11,868 bases of DNA from Thermodesulfobacteriaceae bacterium UBA6232 (GCA_002441555.1 DJWK01000025.1:1-11868); one strand, 5' to 3'. Shown: positions 1 to 6,590, counted from the stretch's first letter. Notes: a model not told the origin generated them from the sequence alone. Made by a program: numbers and translations.

Positions 1-62
1 TTGCCATTCGTGAGGGAGGAAGAACCGTTGGAGCAGGAGTTGTAACCAAAATTATAGAATAA
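1..62 (+). CDS. tuf: Elongation factor Tu, C-terminal end (partial)
   Basis: Only the last 19 full codons and the TAA stop (60-62) are present; the gene begins outside the window. The readable residues, AIREGGRTVGAGVVTKIIE, match the highly conserved end of EF-Tu domain 3, the GTPase that delivers aminoacyl-tRNA to the ribosomal A site. The two bases before the first full codon (TT) fit the Phe usually found there. tuf directly upstream of rpsJ is the classic str-to-S10 junction. No terminator-like hairpin with a T-run separates it from rpsJ, so the two are probably co-transcribed. Identification rests on a short but very characteristic tail. Confidence 0.93.
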   Translation, partial: AIREGGRTVGAGVVTKIIE

Positions 63-82
63 AGGAGTGAGGGGTTTCAATC

Positions 83-391
83 ATGATATCGCAGAAGATA
101 CGAATAAAGCTTAAGAGTTATGACCATCGGGTGCTTGATAAGTCTGTTGCGGATATTGTGCAAACTGCAAGGGAAACAGGAGCAAAAATTGTCGGCCCAA
201 TTCCTTTACCTACCAAAATAAGCCGTTGGACTGTTTTAAGGTCTCCTCATATTGATAAAAATTCCCGTGAACAATTTGAGATAAGAATTCACAAAAGACT
301 GATTGAGATTCTTGAGCCCACCCAGCAGACCATAGATGCTCTTATGCAGCTTGAACTTCCTGCTGGGGTTGAGGTTGAGATAAAGACCTAA
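83..391 (+). CDS. rpsJ: 30S ribosomal protein S10
   Basis: Small-subunit head protein; in other bacteria it also acts with NusB in transcription antitermination. The 102 residues match the usual length (about 103). Family landmarks are YDHRVLDKS near residues 13-21, the PIPLPTK segment near 40-46, and WTVLRSPHIDKNSREQFE near 49-66, which forms the extended loop reaching S9/S14 and the NusB face. The ATG at 83 follows a purine-rich stretch, GGAGTGAGGGG (64-74), within the 20-base gap after tuf. It heads the S10 cluster. I see no room for an E. coli-type L4-binding leader upstream, so autoregulation of that kind is not supported here. Function is assigned from family identity. Confidence 0.98.
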   Translation: MISQKIRIKLKSYDHRVLDKSVADIVQTARETGAKIVGPIPLPTKISRWTVLRSPHIDKNSREQFEIRIHKRLIEILEPTQQTIDALMQLELPAGVEVEIKT

Positions 392-409
392 GGAAGGGGT
401 GAGTTAAGC

Positions 410-1045
410 ATGAAAATAGAAGGCCTTATTGGCAAAAAGCTTGGAATGACAAGGGTTTTTGATGAAGAGGGAAATAGTATTCCTGTTACTGTGCTAGAGG
501 TTGGTCCCTGTGCGGTGGTTCAAGTTAAAACAGTTGAAAAAGATGGGTATAACGCAGTGCAACTTGGCTTTAATCCCAAAAAGCTTACTAAATGCACTAT
601 GCCCATGATCGGGCATTTTCTTAAGGCTGGGCTTGATACGGGTTTTTATATATTAAGGGAATTCAGGGTTGAGGATGTGAGTGACTTTAAACCTGGACAA
701 TATATTACCTTAAAGGATTTAGAACTTTCCAAGGGAATGAAGGTTGATGTGACGGGTACTTCCAAGGGAAGAGGTTTTACTGGGTGTATTAAGAGATGGA
801 ATTTTTCAAGGCAACCCATGAGCCACGGAGCAAAAAAAGTTCACAGAAAGAGGGGTTCAAGTGGTGCCAATACCTTTCCTGGGAGGGTTATTAAAGGTAA
901 GAAGATGGCTGGTCATTATGGAGCTGAAACTGTAACCATCAAGAATTTGACAGTGGTTGACGTTATACCTGAGAAAAATCTTTTACTTGTTAAAGGTGGA
1001 GTTCCAGGAGCTCCTAATGGATATGTAATGGTTTATTTTAAATAA
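410..1045 (+). CDS. rplC: 50S ribosomal protein L3
   Basis: Early-assembly large-subunit protein whose long loop reaches toward the peptidyl transferase centre. The 211 residues are normal for the family (E. coli 209). It opens with the typical IGKKLGMTRVFDEEG segment (residues 7-21) and carries the signature GRVIKGKKMAGHYG near residues 160-173, followed by LLLVKGGVPGAPNG near the end. In the loop the sequence reads GSSGANTFPG. The Gln that PrmB methylates in E. coli (context SIGQNQ) is Ala here, so that modification should be absent (inference). ATG 410 has an upstream GGGGTGA site (396-402). Next gene is rplD after 13 bases, as in the standard S10 operon. Confidence 0.98.
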   Translation: MKIEGLIGKKLGMTRVFDEEGNSIPVTVLEVGPCAVVQVKTVEKDGYNAVQLGFNPKKLTKCTMPMIGHFLKAGLDTGFYILREFRVEDVSDFKPGQYITLKDLELSKGMKVDVTGTSKGRGFTGCIKRWNFSRQPMSHGAKKVHRKRGSSGANTFPGRVIKGKKMAGHYGAETVTIKNLTVVDVIPEKNLLLVKGGVPGAPNGYVMVYFK

Positions 1046-1058
1046 GGAGTAAGGACCC

Positions 1059-1691
1059 ATGGCAGAGATAAAGGCAAAGTTAATTGATGATAAGGCCCAG
1101 GTTAAGGGAGAAATTGAGCTTCCCTCTGATATTTTTGGAGTTACCCCTCGTGAAGGGCTTTTGCACGAGGTTGTAAGATGGCAGATGGCAAGGTGGCGGG
1201 CAGGAACCGCTTCCACCAAAACAAGAGGTGAGGTAAGAGGGGGCGGAAGAAAGCCTTGGCCACAAAAACACACTGGGCGTGCAAGACAGGGTTCTATTCG
1301 TGCTCCTCAGTGGGTTGGCGGAGGGGTAGTTTTTGGGCCAAAACCAAGGAGCTATGAATTTAAGTTAAATAAAAAGGTTAGAAGGCTTGGGCTCAAGATG
1401 GCTCTTTCAAGCAGGGCCCTTATTGACAGGGTTTTTGTGGCTGAAGCCTTTCCCAGTATGGAAAGCCCAAAAACCAAAATAATGAAGGAATATCTTAAAA
1501 ATCTCGGGACTGAGTCGGCTTTAATTGTTGTTCCTGAGAGGAATAAACTTCTTGAAAAAAGTGTGGATAATCTTCCCAAGGTAAAGGTTCTTGCTGTTGA
1601 GGGTTTGAATGTTTATGATATTTTGAATCACGAGCATTTGATTATTGATAAAGAGGCACTTCCTAAAATTGAAGAAAGGTTGAGGAGATAA
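1059..1691 (+). CDS. rplD: 50S ribosomal protein L4
   Basis: Large-subunit protein with a globular domain and a long arm that helps form the exit-tunnel constriction. At 210 residues it is slightly longer than E. coli L4 (201). The arm lies at about residues 50-90 and is rich in Arg, Lys and Gly (TRGEVRGGGRKPWPQK, then TGRARQGS). The Lys matching E. coli Lys63, a macrolide-resistance site, is kept (K70), but the following residue is His instead of the E. coli Gly. The globular C-terminal half includes NKKVRRLGLKMALSSR. ATG 1059 is preceded by AAGGAG (1044-1049), which overlaps the end of rplC. In E. coli L4 represses its own operon; no evidence for this is visible here. Confidence 0.97.
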   Translation: MAEIKAKLIDDKAQVKGEIELPSDIFGVTPREGLLHEVVRWQMARWRAGTASTKTRGEVRGGGRKPWPQKHTGRARQGSIRAPQWVGGGVVFGPKPRSYEFKLNKKVRRLGLKMALSSRALIDRVFVAEAFPSMESPKTKIMKEYLKNLGTESALIVVPERNKLLEKSVDNLPKVKVLAVEGLNVYDILNHEHLIIDKEALPKIEERLRR

Positions 1692-1693
1692 CC

Positions 1694-1984
1694 ATGAGAG
1701 ATCCAAGAACCATAATTTTAGCTCCAGTAATAACAGAAAAATCCATGCTTTTAAAGGAAAAAAATAATCAAGTCACCTTTTGGGTTGACCCCAATGCCAA
1801 TAAAATTGAGATAAAAAAGGCTGTGGAAGAGCTTTTTAAAGTAAAGGTAGTTGATGTTCAGACCATAAGGGTTAAGGGAAAGCCAAAGGGTAGTTTTAGG
1901 AACCCTGGGAGAACAAGCTTAAGAAAAAAGGCCATAGTTAGGCTTGCTGAAGGCCAGACTATAGAATTTTTTGAAACTATTTAA
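1694..1984 (+). CDS. rplW: 50S ribosomal protein L23
   Basis: Large-subunit protein at the tunnel exit, the docking site for trigger factor and SRP and part of the SecY contact. The 96 residues are typical. The N-terminus (RDPRTIILAPVITEKS) is the usual family start, and the central FKVKVVDVQTIRVKGKPK segment (about residues 48-65) leads into the basic hairpin loop. It begins 2 bases after the rplD stop, with its Shine-Dalgarno site GAGGAG (1682-1687) inside the last rplD codons, so translation is probably coupled to rplD. The conserved Glu of the trigger-factor docking loop (E. coli Glu18) probably corresponds to the Glu in VITEKS, but I have not verified that alignment. Confidence 0.97.
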   Translation: MRDPRTIILAPVITEKSMLLKEKNNQVTFWVDPNANKIEIKKAVEELFKVKVVDVQTIRVKGKPKGSFRNPGRTSLRKKAIVRLAEGQTIEFFETI

Positions 1985-2001
1985 AAGGGGGATGATATAA
2001 A

Positions 2002-2826
2002 ATGCCTATAAAAAAATGTAAGCCCACTTCCCCTGGAAGAAGATTTCAGACCTATTTGGTTAATCCAGAGCTGACTCCTAAAGAGCCTGAAAAATCTCTT
2101 GTTGAGCCTTTAAAAAAGACAGGAGGAAGAAATAATTACGGAAGAATTACCGTTAGATTCAGAGGTGGCGGGCACAAAAGACTTTACAGAATTATAGATT
2201 TTAAAAGGGATAAAGATGGCATTCCTGCCAAGGTAATTGCCCTTGAGTATGATCCCAACAGAAGTGCAAACATTGCCCTACTTCAGTATGCCGACGGAGA
2301 AAAGAGATATATTCTTGCTCCTGAAGGGTTAAAAGTAGGTGATGTTGTGATGTCTGGTGAGAATGTGGAGATTAAAGTGGGGAATGCCTTACCTCTTAAG
2401 AATATTCCTGTTGGAACTATGGTTCACAATGTGGAATTGAGACCTGGCAAAGGTGGGCAGCTTGCAAGGGCAGCTGGGGCTTTTGCTCAGATACTTGGAA
2501 AAGAAAAGGATTATGTTATATTAAGGCTCCCTTCTGGAGAAATAAGAAAGGTCCATGGAAATTGCAGGGCAACCATTGGACAGGTAGGTAATCTTGAGTG
2601 GGAAAATATTGTTTGGGGAAAAGCTGGGAGAATGAGATGGAGAGGAAGAAGGCCCCATGTAAGGGGTGTTGCTATGAATCCTGTTGATCATCCCCTGGGA
2701 GGTGGAGAGGGAAGAACTCATGGTGGAAGACATCCCTGTTCTCCCTGGGGACAGCTTTGTAAGGGGCTTAAGACCCGTGGTAAAAAACCCTCTGATAAGT
2801 TTATTTTAAAGAGAAGAAAAGGATAA
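2002..2826 (+). CDS. rplB: 50S ribosomal protein L2
   Basis: One of the most conserved large-subunit proteins; it binds 23S rRNA near the peptidyl transferase centre and supports subunit association. The 274 residues equal the usual length. Visible signatures are GGRNNYGRITVRFRGGGHKR (41-60), the SH3-like core, and the C-terminal MNPVDHPLGGGEGR (225-238) in the extension that penetrates to the active-site region. That signature is normally VDHPHGGGEG; here the second His is Leu (residue 232, CTG at 2695-2697), while the first His (230, E. coli His229) is kept. ATG 2002 follows AGGGGG (1986-1991). Gene order rplW-rplB-rpsS is standard. The assignment is secure; the effect of the Leu is unknown. 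Confidence 0.98.
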   Translation: MPIKKCKPTSPGRRFQTYLVNPELTPKEPEKSLVEPLKKTGGRNNYGRITVRFRGGGHKRLYRIIDFKRDKDGIPAKVIALEYDPNRSANIALLQYADGEKRYILAPEGLKVGDVVMSGENVEIKVGNALPLKNIPVGTMVHNVELRPGKGGQLARAAGAFAQILGKEKDYVILRLPSGEIRKVHGNCRATIGQVGNLEWENIVWGKAGRMRWRGRRPHVRGVAMNPVDHPLGGGEGRTHGGRHPCSPWGQLCKGLKTRGKKPSDKFILKRRKG

Positions 2827-2846
2827 AATAGGGGTGAGGTTAGGAT

Positions 2847-3134
2847 ATGCCAAGATCTAAAAAGAAAGGTCCTTTTGTTGACGAACATCTTTTAAAAAAG
2901 GTTCTCAAAGCAAAGGAAACTGGAGATAAAAGGCCTATTAAAACTTGGAGTAGAAGATCAACCATTATTCCTGAAATGGTTGGGCTTACCTTTGCTGTGC
3001 ACAACGGGCATAAATTTATTCCAGTTTATGTAACGGAAAATATGGTAGGGCATAAATTAGGGGAATTCGCTCCCACAAGAACTTATAAAGGACATCCTGC
3101 GGATAAAGGTAGAGTTTCTGGTAAAAAGAAATAA
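2847..3134 (+). CDS. rpsS: 30S ribosomal protein S19
   Basis: Small-subunit head protein that pairs with S13 and contacts 23S rRNA in an intersubunit bridge. The 95 residues (E. coli 92) start with the typical PRSKKKGPFVDEHLLKK. The signature ending the globular domain is visible as FIPVYVTENMVGHKLGEFAP (57-76), followed by TRTYKGHPADK and a basic tail ending in KKK. ATG 2847 has an upstream GGGGTGA motif (2831-2837), with a 9-base spacer. An 11-base gap leads to rplV, and most of that gap is the rplV ribosome binding site. Nothing unusual is seen. Confidence 0.98.
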   Translation: MPRSKKKGPFVDEHLLKKVLKAKETGDKRPIKTWSRRSTIIPEMVGLTFAVHNGHKFIPVYVTENMVGHKLGEFAPTRTYKGHPADKGRVSGKKK

Positions 3135-3148
3135 GGAGGTAAACCTTG
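3135..3148 (+). promoter_or_regulatory. Ribosome binding site and TTG start of rplV
   Basis: GGAGGT (3135-3140) starts directly after the rpsS stop, followed by the spacer AAACC and TTG (3146-3148). No ATG in this frame offers a full-length L22, and the family's N-terminus (ARATAKYVLISP) begins right after the TTG, so TTG is the start. The same layout recurs at rpsC and rpsE. Confidence 0.9.
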
Positions 3149-3499
3149 AGGGCAAGGGCTACTGCTAAATATGTTTTGATTTCGCCTTATAAGGCGAGAT
3201 TAGTTATAGATCTTATTAGAGGAAAAAGGGTAGATGAGGCATTAAATATTTTGAATACCACACCCAAAAAGGCAGCAAGGATTATTAAAAAGGTTCTTTT
3301 AAGTGCCGTTGCTAATGCAGAAAATAATTACGGAATGGATGCGGATAAACTTTATGTGGTAAGTGCTTATGTAAATGAGGGGCCGAGATTAAAGAGGGTT
3401 TGGCCAAGGGCCTGGGGAAGAGCAAGTAGAATTCTTCGCAGAATGAGTCATATCACTGTTGAAGTTGAAGAAAGGGAAGAAAAAAGAAAGGGGAGGTAA
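3146..3499 (+). CDS. rplV: 50S ribosomal protein L22
   Basis: Large-subunit protein whose beta-hairpin, with L4, forms the constriction of the exit tunnel. The 117 residues compare with 110 in E. coli; the extra residues are a charged tail (EREEKRKGR). The N-terminal half (ARATAKYVLISPYKARLVID) and the hairpin (GPRLKRVWPRAWGRASRILRR, about 79-99, then MSHITVEVEE) align without gaps to E. coli, with the same numbering. The tip residues L82-K83-R84 match E. coli Met82-Lys83-Arg84, the macrolide-resistance site. Position 90, Lys in E. coli and facing the tunnel, is Trp here, and position 86 is also Trp. The start codon is TTG behind a perfect GGAGGT. It sits 3 bases before rpsC. Confidence 0.97.
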   Translation: MRARATAKYVLISPYKARLVIDLIRGKRVDEALNILNTTPKKAARIIKKVLLSAVANAENNYGMDADKLYVVSAYVNEGPRLKRVWPRAWGRASRILRRMSHITVEVEEREEKRKGR

Positions 3500-3505
3500 G
3501 CCTTG
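3492..3505 (+). promoter_or_regulatory. Ribosome binding site and TTG start of rpsC
   Basis: GGAGGT (3492-3497) lies across the end of rplV, with the spacer AAGCC and TTG (3503-3505). The protein that follows begins GQKVDPRGLRLGI, the universal S3 N-terminus, which fixes the TTG as the start. Nearly the same string precedes rplV (AAACC spacer) and rpsE (GAAGCC spacer). Confidence 0.9.
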
Positions 3506-4165
3506 GGACAGAAAGTTGATCCAAGAGGATTAAGATTAGGAATTACAAGAACCTGGGAATCCAGATATGTAGCCAAACCTTCGGAGATGCCAAAGCTTAT
3601 TTATGAGGATTATTTAATCAGAAAATACATAAAGGAAAAATATTATCATGCAGGGATTCCAAGAATTGAGATAGAAAGAGCTGGAAATTATGTAAAGGTT
3701 ATTATTCATTCTGCAAGACCAGGTATTGTTATTGGAAAAAAGGGTGCAGAGATTGAAAAGATTAAAAGGGAGCTTCAAAATAAATTTAAAGATAGAGAAA
3801 TTGAAGTAACCGTTGAGGAAGTGAGAAGGCCAGAGCTTGAGGCTCAGCTTGTTGCAGAAAACATTGCTCAACAGATAGAAAGGAGGGTTTCTTTCAGAAG
3901 AGCCATGAAAAGAGCTGTTGCCATGGTTATGAGATTTGGCGCACAGGGGGTTAAGGTACAGTGTTCCGGAAGACTTGGGGGAGCTGAAATAGCAAGATCT
4001 GAATGGTATAGAGTTGGGAGAGTTCCTCTTTCTACCTTGAGGGCTGACATTGATTATGGATTTGCAACAGCTATAACCAAATATGGAAGTATTGGGGTTA
4101 AAGTCTGGATTTTTAAGGGAGAAGTATTGCCAGAAAAAGCAGGGCAAGAAAGATTAGTAATATAA
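3503..4165 (+). CDS. rpsC: 30S ribosomal protein S3
   Basis: Small-subunit protein at the mRNA entry channel, with a role in unwinding structured mRNA. The 220 residues are slightly shorter than in E. coli (233), the difference being in the variable tail. The N-terminal GQKVDPRGLRLGI is typical. A type II KH domain spans about 39-107, with its GxxG loop as GKKG (78-81). The C-terminal domain carries FRRAMKRAV (131-139), whose Arg132, Arg133 and Lys136 match the E. coli helicase residues Arg131, Arg132 and Lys135. The signature SGRLGGAEIARSE (155-167) follows. Start codon TTG with a strong GGAGGT site. It is 18 bases ahead of rplP. Confidence 0.98.
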   Translation: MGQKVDPRGLRLGITRTWESRYVAKPSEMPKLIYEDYLIRKYIKEKYYHAGIPRIEIERAGNYVKVIIHSARPGIVIGKKGAEIEKIKRELQNKFKDREIEVTVEEVRRPELEAQLVAENIAQQIERRVSFRRAMKRAVAMVMRFGAQGVKVQCSGRLGGAEIARSEWYRVGRVPLSTLRADIDYGFATAITKYGSIGVKVWIFKGEVLPEKAGQERLVI

Positions 4166-4183
4166 AGATAAAGGGGTGATAAA

Positions 4184-4600
4184 ATGCTTTTGCAACCAAA
4201 AAAAACCAAATATAGAAAAGCTCAGAAGGGTAGAGTTAGAGGGGTTGCAACTTCTGGAACAACTCTTGCTTTTGGTGAGTATGGTCTTAAGGTGCTTGAA
4301 GGAGGGTGGCTCACTGCTCAGCAGATTGAGGCTGGACGTGTAGCCATTGTTAGAACAGCCAAAAAGGGTGCCAAGGTTTGGATAAGGGTTTTCCCAGATA
4401 AACCCATAACCAAAAAACCTGCTGAAACACGTATGGGAAAGGGGAAAGGGCCAGTTGAGGGTTATGTGGCCGTGGTAAAACCTGGAAAGATAATCTATGA
4501 AATATCTGGTGTTCCTGAAGAGGTTGCAAGGGAGGCTCTAAGGCTTGCTGCTTCAAAACTTCCCTTTAAGTGTAAAATTATAAGCAGAGAGGAGTTATAA
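4184..4600 (+). CDS. rplP: 50S ribosomal protein L16
   Basis: Late-assembly large-subunit protein near the A-site tRNA and the base of the central protuberance. The 138 residues match the family (E. coli 136). It starts with LLQPKKTKYRKAQKGR, and the RMGKGKGPVEGYVAVVKPG segment (83-101) is the diagnostic loop. Arg83 corresponds to E. coli Arg81, which is hydroxylated there by an oxygenase; nothing in this window tells whether that enzyme is present. ATG 4184 follows GGGGTGA (4173-4179) with only a 4-base spacer measured from the TGA, so base pairing of the core is at normal distance. rpmC follows after 2 bases. Confidence 0.98.
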   Translation: MLLQPKKTKYRKAQKGRVRGVATSGTTLAFGEYGLKVLEGGWLTAQQIEAGRVAIVRTAKKGAKVWIRVFPDKPITKKPAETRMGKGKGPVEGYVAVVKPGKIIYEISGVPEEVAREALRLAASKLPFKCKIISREEL

Positions 4601-4602
4601 TT

Positions 4603-4806
4603 ATGAAGGCAAGGGAACTTCGCGAGCTTTCTATCCCTGAACTAAAAGAAAAGCTTTCTCAGCTAAGAGAGGAGCTTTTTAATTTAAGATTTCAAAAAAG
4701 CATCCATCGCCTTGAAAACCCGATGAAGATAAGAAATATAAAGAGAGACATTGCCCGAGTATTAACTGTTTTGAGAGAAAAGGAATTAAAAATCAGAGAG
4801 GGGTAG
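4603..4806 (+). CDS. rpmC: 50S ribosomal protein L29
   Basis: Small all-helical protein next to L23 at the tunnel exit. The 67 residues are typical (E. coli 63). The two-helix hairpin is visible: a charged first helix including LREELFNLRFQ (21-31), a turn at about ENP (38-40), and the second helix MKIRNIKRDIARVLTVLREK (41-60). ATG 4603 lies 2 bases after the rplP stop, with GGAG (4591-4594) inside the last rplP codons, so translation is likely coupled. The L16-L29-S17 order is the standard one. Confidence 0.97.
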   Translation: MKARELRELSIPELKEKLSQLREELFNLRFQKSIHRLENPMKIRNIKRDIARVLTVLREKELKIREG

Positions 4807-4814
4807 AATAAAAA

Positions 4815-5099
4815 ATGGGAAGAAGAAAGGAATTTATTGGAACGGTTGTTAGTGATAAGATGGATAAAACTGTGGTTGTGATGGTTGAAACTCTTGAAAA
4901 GCATCCCTTGTATGGGAAGTATGTGAAAAGAAGAAAAAAGTTTATGGCCCACGATGAAAATAATGAATGCAAAATTGGAGATAAAGTGCTTATTGAAGAG
5001 ACAAGGCCCCTTTCCAAAAGAAAAAGATGGAGAGTAAAGCAAATACTTGAAAGGGCAAAAGTTTTAGAAACTGAGGCCTCTGAGGAAGGAGGGGAGTAA
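4815..5099 (+). CDS. rpsQ: 30S ribosomal protein S17
   Basis: Primary 16S rRNA-binding OB-fold protein of the small-subunit body. The 94 residues are about ten longer than E. coli S17 (84); the extra is an acidic C-terminal tail (ETEASEEGGE). The N-terminal half contains the family core: FIGTVVSDKMDKTVVVMVE, then HPLYGKYVKRRKKFMAHDE. The signature region GDKVLIEETRPLSKRKRWRV (about 55-74) is intact. ATG 4815 follows GAGGGG (4798-4803), which overlaps the rpmC stop, with an 11-base spacer. It is the last gene of the classic S10 operon; rplN follows after 3 bases with no sign of a transcriptional break. Confidence 0.97.
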   Translation: MGRRKEFIGTVVSDKMDKTVVVMVETLEKHPLYGKYVKRRKKFMAHDENNECKIGDKVLIEETRPLSKRKRWRVKQILERAKVLETEASEEGGE

Positions 5100-5102
5100 T
5101 TT

Positions 5103-5471
5103 ATGATTCAGCAACAGACTTACCTTAATGTAGCTGATAATTCTGGTGCTAAAGAGATAATGTGCATAAGGGTTCTTGGGGGTTCTGGAAGAAGATACGG
5201 AACTGTGGGGGACATAATTGTTGCCACTGTTAAGGATGCCTTGCCCAATTCCAAGGTGAAAAAGGGAGATGTGGTTAAGGCAGTGATTGTTAGAACAAAA
5301 AAGGAAGTTCAGAGACCTGATGGAACCACCATTCGTTTTGATGAAAATGCAGCGGTTTTGATTAATCAGTATAAAGAACCCATTGGAACTCGTATTTTTG
5401 GGCCTGTTGCAAGAGAGCTCAGGGCCAAGGGGTTTATGAAGATAATATCCCTTGCCCCTGAAGTGCTTTAA
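5103..5471 (+). CDS. rplN: 50S ribosomal protein L14
   Basis: Large-subunit protein at the subunit interface, where it forms bridges with 16S rRNA and is the binding site of the silencing factor RsfS in other bacteria. The 122 residues match the family exactly. It starts IQQQTYLNVADNSGAK and carries the strongly conserved GTRIFGPVARELR (95-107) and the SLAPEVL end. ATG 5103 is preceded by AAGGAGGGG (5087-5094), lying inside the end of rpsQ. In E. coli this gene begins the separate spc operon, but the 3-base junction here argues that S10 and spc clusters are read as one unit. Sequence is otherwise ordinary. Confidence 0.98.
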   Translation: MIQQQTYLNVADNSGAKEIMCIRVLGGSGRRYGTVGDIIVATVKDALPNSKVKKGDVVKAVIVRTKKEVQRPDGTTIRFDENAAVLINQYKEPIGTRIFGPVARELRAKGFMKIISLAPEVL

Positions 5472-5486
5472 AAAGGAGAGGGATCC

Positions 5487-5855
5487 ATGATTAAGAGAGG
5501 AGCCAATAAAAAATTACCTAAACCCCATGAAGCCAAATGTCATGTGAAGAAAAATGATATGGTAGTGGTTATTGCTGGAAAGGATAAGGGAAAGATTGGA
5601 AAGATTTTGCAGGTTTTTCCAAGGAAAGGAAGGGCCATTGTTGAGGGTGTAAATATTGTTAAAAAACATATGAAGCCCACTCCTTATAGCAGCGGCGGAA
5701 TAATTGAAAAGCCTGCACCTATTCATGTTTCCAATCTTATGCTTTATTGTCCCAAATGTAAGAGGGGTGTGAGGGTTTCTCGCAAATTTTTGGAAGACGG
5801 AACCAAGGTTAGAGTTTGTAAAAAATGCGGAGAAATTATTGAGCCCAAGGAGTAA
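5487..5855 (+). CDS. rplX: 50S ribosomal protein L24, zinc-ribbon form
   Basis: Assembly-initiator protein of the large subunit. The 122 residues exceed E. coli L24 (104). The KOW domain is at about residues 20-55 (HVKKNDMVVVIAGKDKGKIG, 19-38). The C-terminal part holds two Cys pairs, CPKC (88-91) and CKKC (111-114), forming a predicted zinc ribbon, a known variant of bacterial L24 lost in E. coli. The N-terminus carries about 17 residues before the KOW domain (MIKRGANKKLPKPHEAKC), more than most homologues I know. The start is well supported: AAGGAG (5473-5478), 8-base spacer, ATG 5487, and no alternative start lies closer to the domain with a comparable site. Confidence 0.97.
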   Translation: MIKRGANKKLPKPHEAKCHVKKNDMVVVIAGKDKGKIGKILQVFPRKGRAIVEGVNIVKKHMKPTPYSSGGIIEKPAPIHVSNLMLYCPKCKRGVRVSRKFLEDGTKVRVCKKCGEIIEPKE

Positions 5856-5861
5856 AGAGAG

Positions 5862-6398
5862 ATGGATCTGAGAGAGAAATATCAAAAAGAGGTTAAAGCC
5901 AAGCTTATGGAAAGATTTAAATATAAAAACATTCATCAAGTCCCAAAGATTGAAAAGATAGCAGTTAATATAGGGCTTGGTGAGGCGGTGGCTAATCCCA
6001 AACTTATTGATCAGGCCCTTGAGGAATTGGCTTTGATTACAGGGCAGAGGCCAAAGATTTGCAGGGCCAGAAAATCTATTGCAGGCTTTAAATTAAGAAA
6101 GGGTATGCCTATTGGAGTTATGGTAACTTTGCGCGGAAAGAGGATGTATGATTTTCTTGCAAGGCTTATTCATGTGGCTTTACCCAGGGTTAGAGATTTT
6201 AGAGGTCTTCCGAGATCAGGATTTGATGGAAGGGGTAATTACACTCTCGGAATTGCAGATCACACCATTTTTCCAGAACTGGATGTAAGTAAAATTGATA
6301 AAGTTAAGGGGATGAGTGTTACCATTGTGACCACAGCTAAAACCGATGAAGAGGCTTATGAGCTTTTAAAAGAACTGGGAATGCCCTTTAGGAGGTAA
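5862..6398 (+). CDS. rplE: 50S ribosomal protein L5
   Basis: Binds 5S rRNA in the central protuberance and contacts P-site tRNA. The 178 residues match the family (E. coli 179). Landmarks are VPKIEKIAVNIGLGEA (27-42), the conserved KSIAGFKLRKGMPIGVMVTLRG stretch (about 72-93), and RDFRGLPRSGFDGRGNYTLG (111-130). ATG 5862 is 9 bases after AAGGAG (5847-5852), a site formed by the last rplX codons, so translation probably couples to rplX. In E. coli S8 represses spc translation by binding near this junction; I could not find a matching helix here. Confidence 0.98.
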   Translation: MDLREKYQKEVKAKLMERFKYKNIHQVPKIEKIAVNIGLGEAVANPKLIDQALEELALITGQRPKICRARKSIAGFKLRKGMPIGVMVTLRGKRMYDFLARLIHVALPRVRDFRGLPRSGFDGRGNYTLGIADHTIFPELDVSKIDKVKGMSVTIVTTAKTDEEAYELLKELGMPFRR

Positions 6399-6404
6399 AT
6401 TTAG

Positions 6405-6590
6405 ATGCCAAGAAAAGCACAAATTGAAAAGGCCAAAAGAGAGCCCAAATTTAAGGTAAGAAAAAGAAATAGGTGTTCTATCTGTGGGCGTCCGAGAGGT
6501 TATATTAGAAGATTTGGGCTCTGCAGGATGTGTTTTAGAAAATTAGCCGGAGAGGGTAAACTTCCCGGAGTAAGAAAAGCAAGTTGGTAA
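6405..6590 (+). CDS. rpsN: 30S ribosomal protein S14, zinc-binding short form (type Z)
   Basis: Small-subunit head protein. The 61 residues are the length of the zinc-binding (C+) form, not the roughly 100-residue zinc-free form of E. coli. Cys24 and Cys27 (CSIC) and Cys40 and Cys43 (CRMC) form the expected four-Cys zinc site; the end LPGVRKASW is diagnostic. ATG 6405 follows GGAGG (6391-6395), which overlaps the end of rplE. The zinc form is thought to be ancestral and is usual in this operon position. No second, zinc-free copy can be judged from this window. Confidence 0.98.
   Translation: MPRKAQIEKAKREPKFKVRKRNRCSICGRPRGYIRRFGLCRMCFRKLAGEGKLPGVRKASW

Noticed and set aside
63..82. S10 leader or terminator between tuf and rpsJ
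   Set aside because: Only 20 bases separate the genes, mostly ribosome binding site; there is no hairpin and no T-run.
1992..2000. Mini open frame (ATG ATA TAA) just before rplB
   Set aside because: It is two codons long and overlaps the ribosome binding region of rplB. It most likely arises by chance from the GGGGGATGATATAA spacer.
3614..4147. Long antisense open frame (177 codons) opposite rpsC
   Set aside because: It lies wholly opposite a universally conserved gene. Its composition is rich in Asn, Ser and Phe, as expected from the complement of purine-rich codons, and no domain or good start site is apparent.
5833..5900. Possible S8-type translational operator at the rplX-rplE junction
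   Set aside because: E. coli has an S8 site here, but I could not read a matching bulged helix; the region is a purine run with little pairing capacity.
5514..5939. Antisense open frame (141 codons) opposite rplX and rplE
   Set aside because: It is opposite two secure genes and spans their junction. Its residue make-up is a shadow of the sense strand, with no recognisable family.
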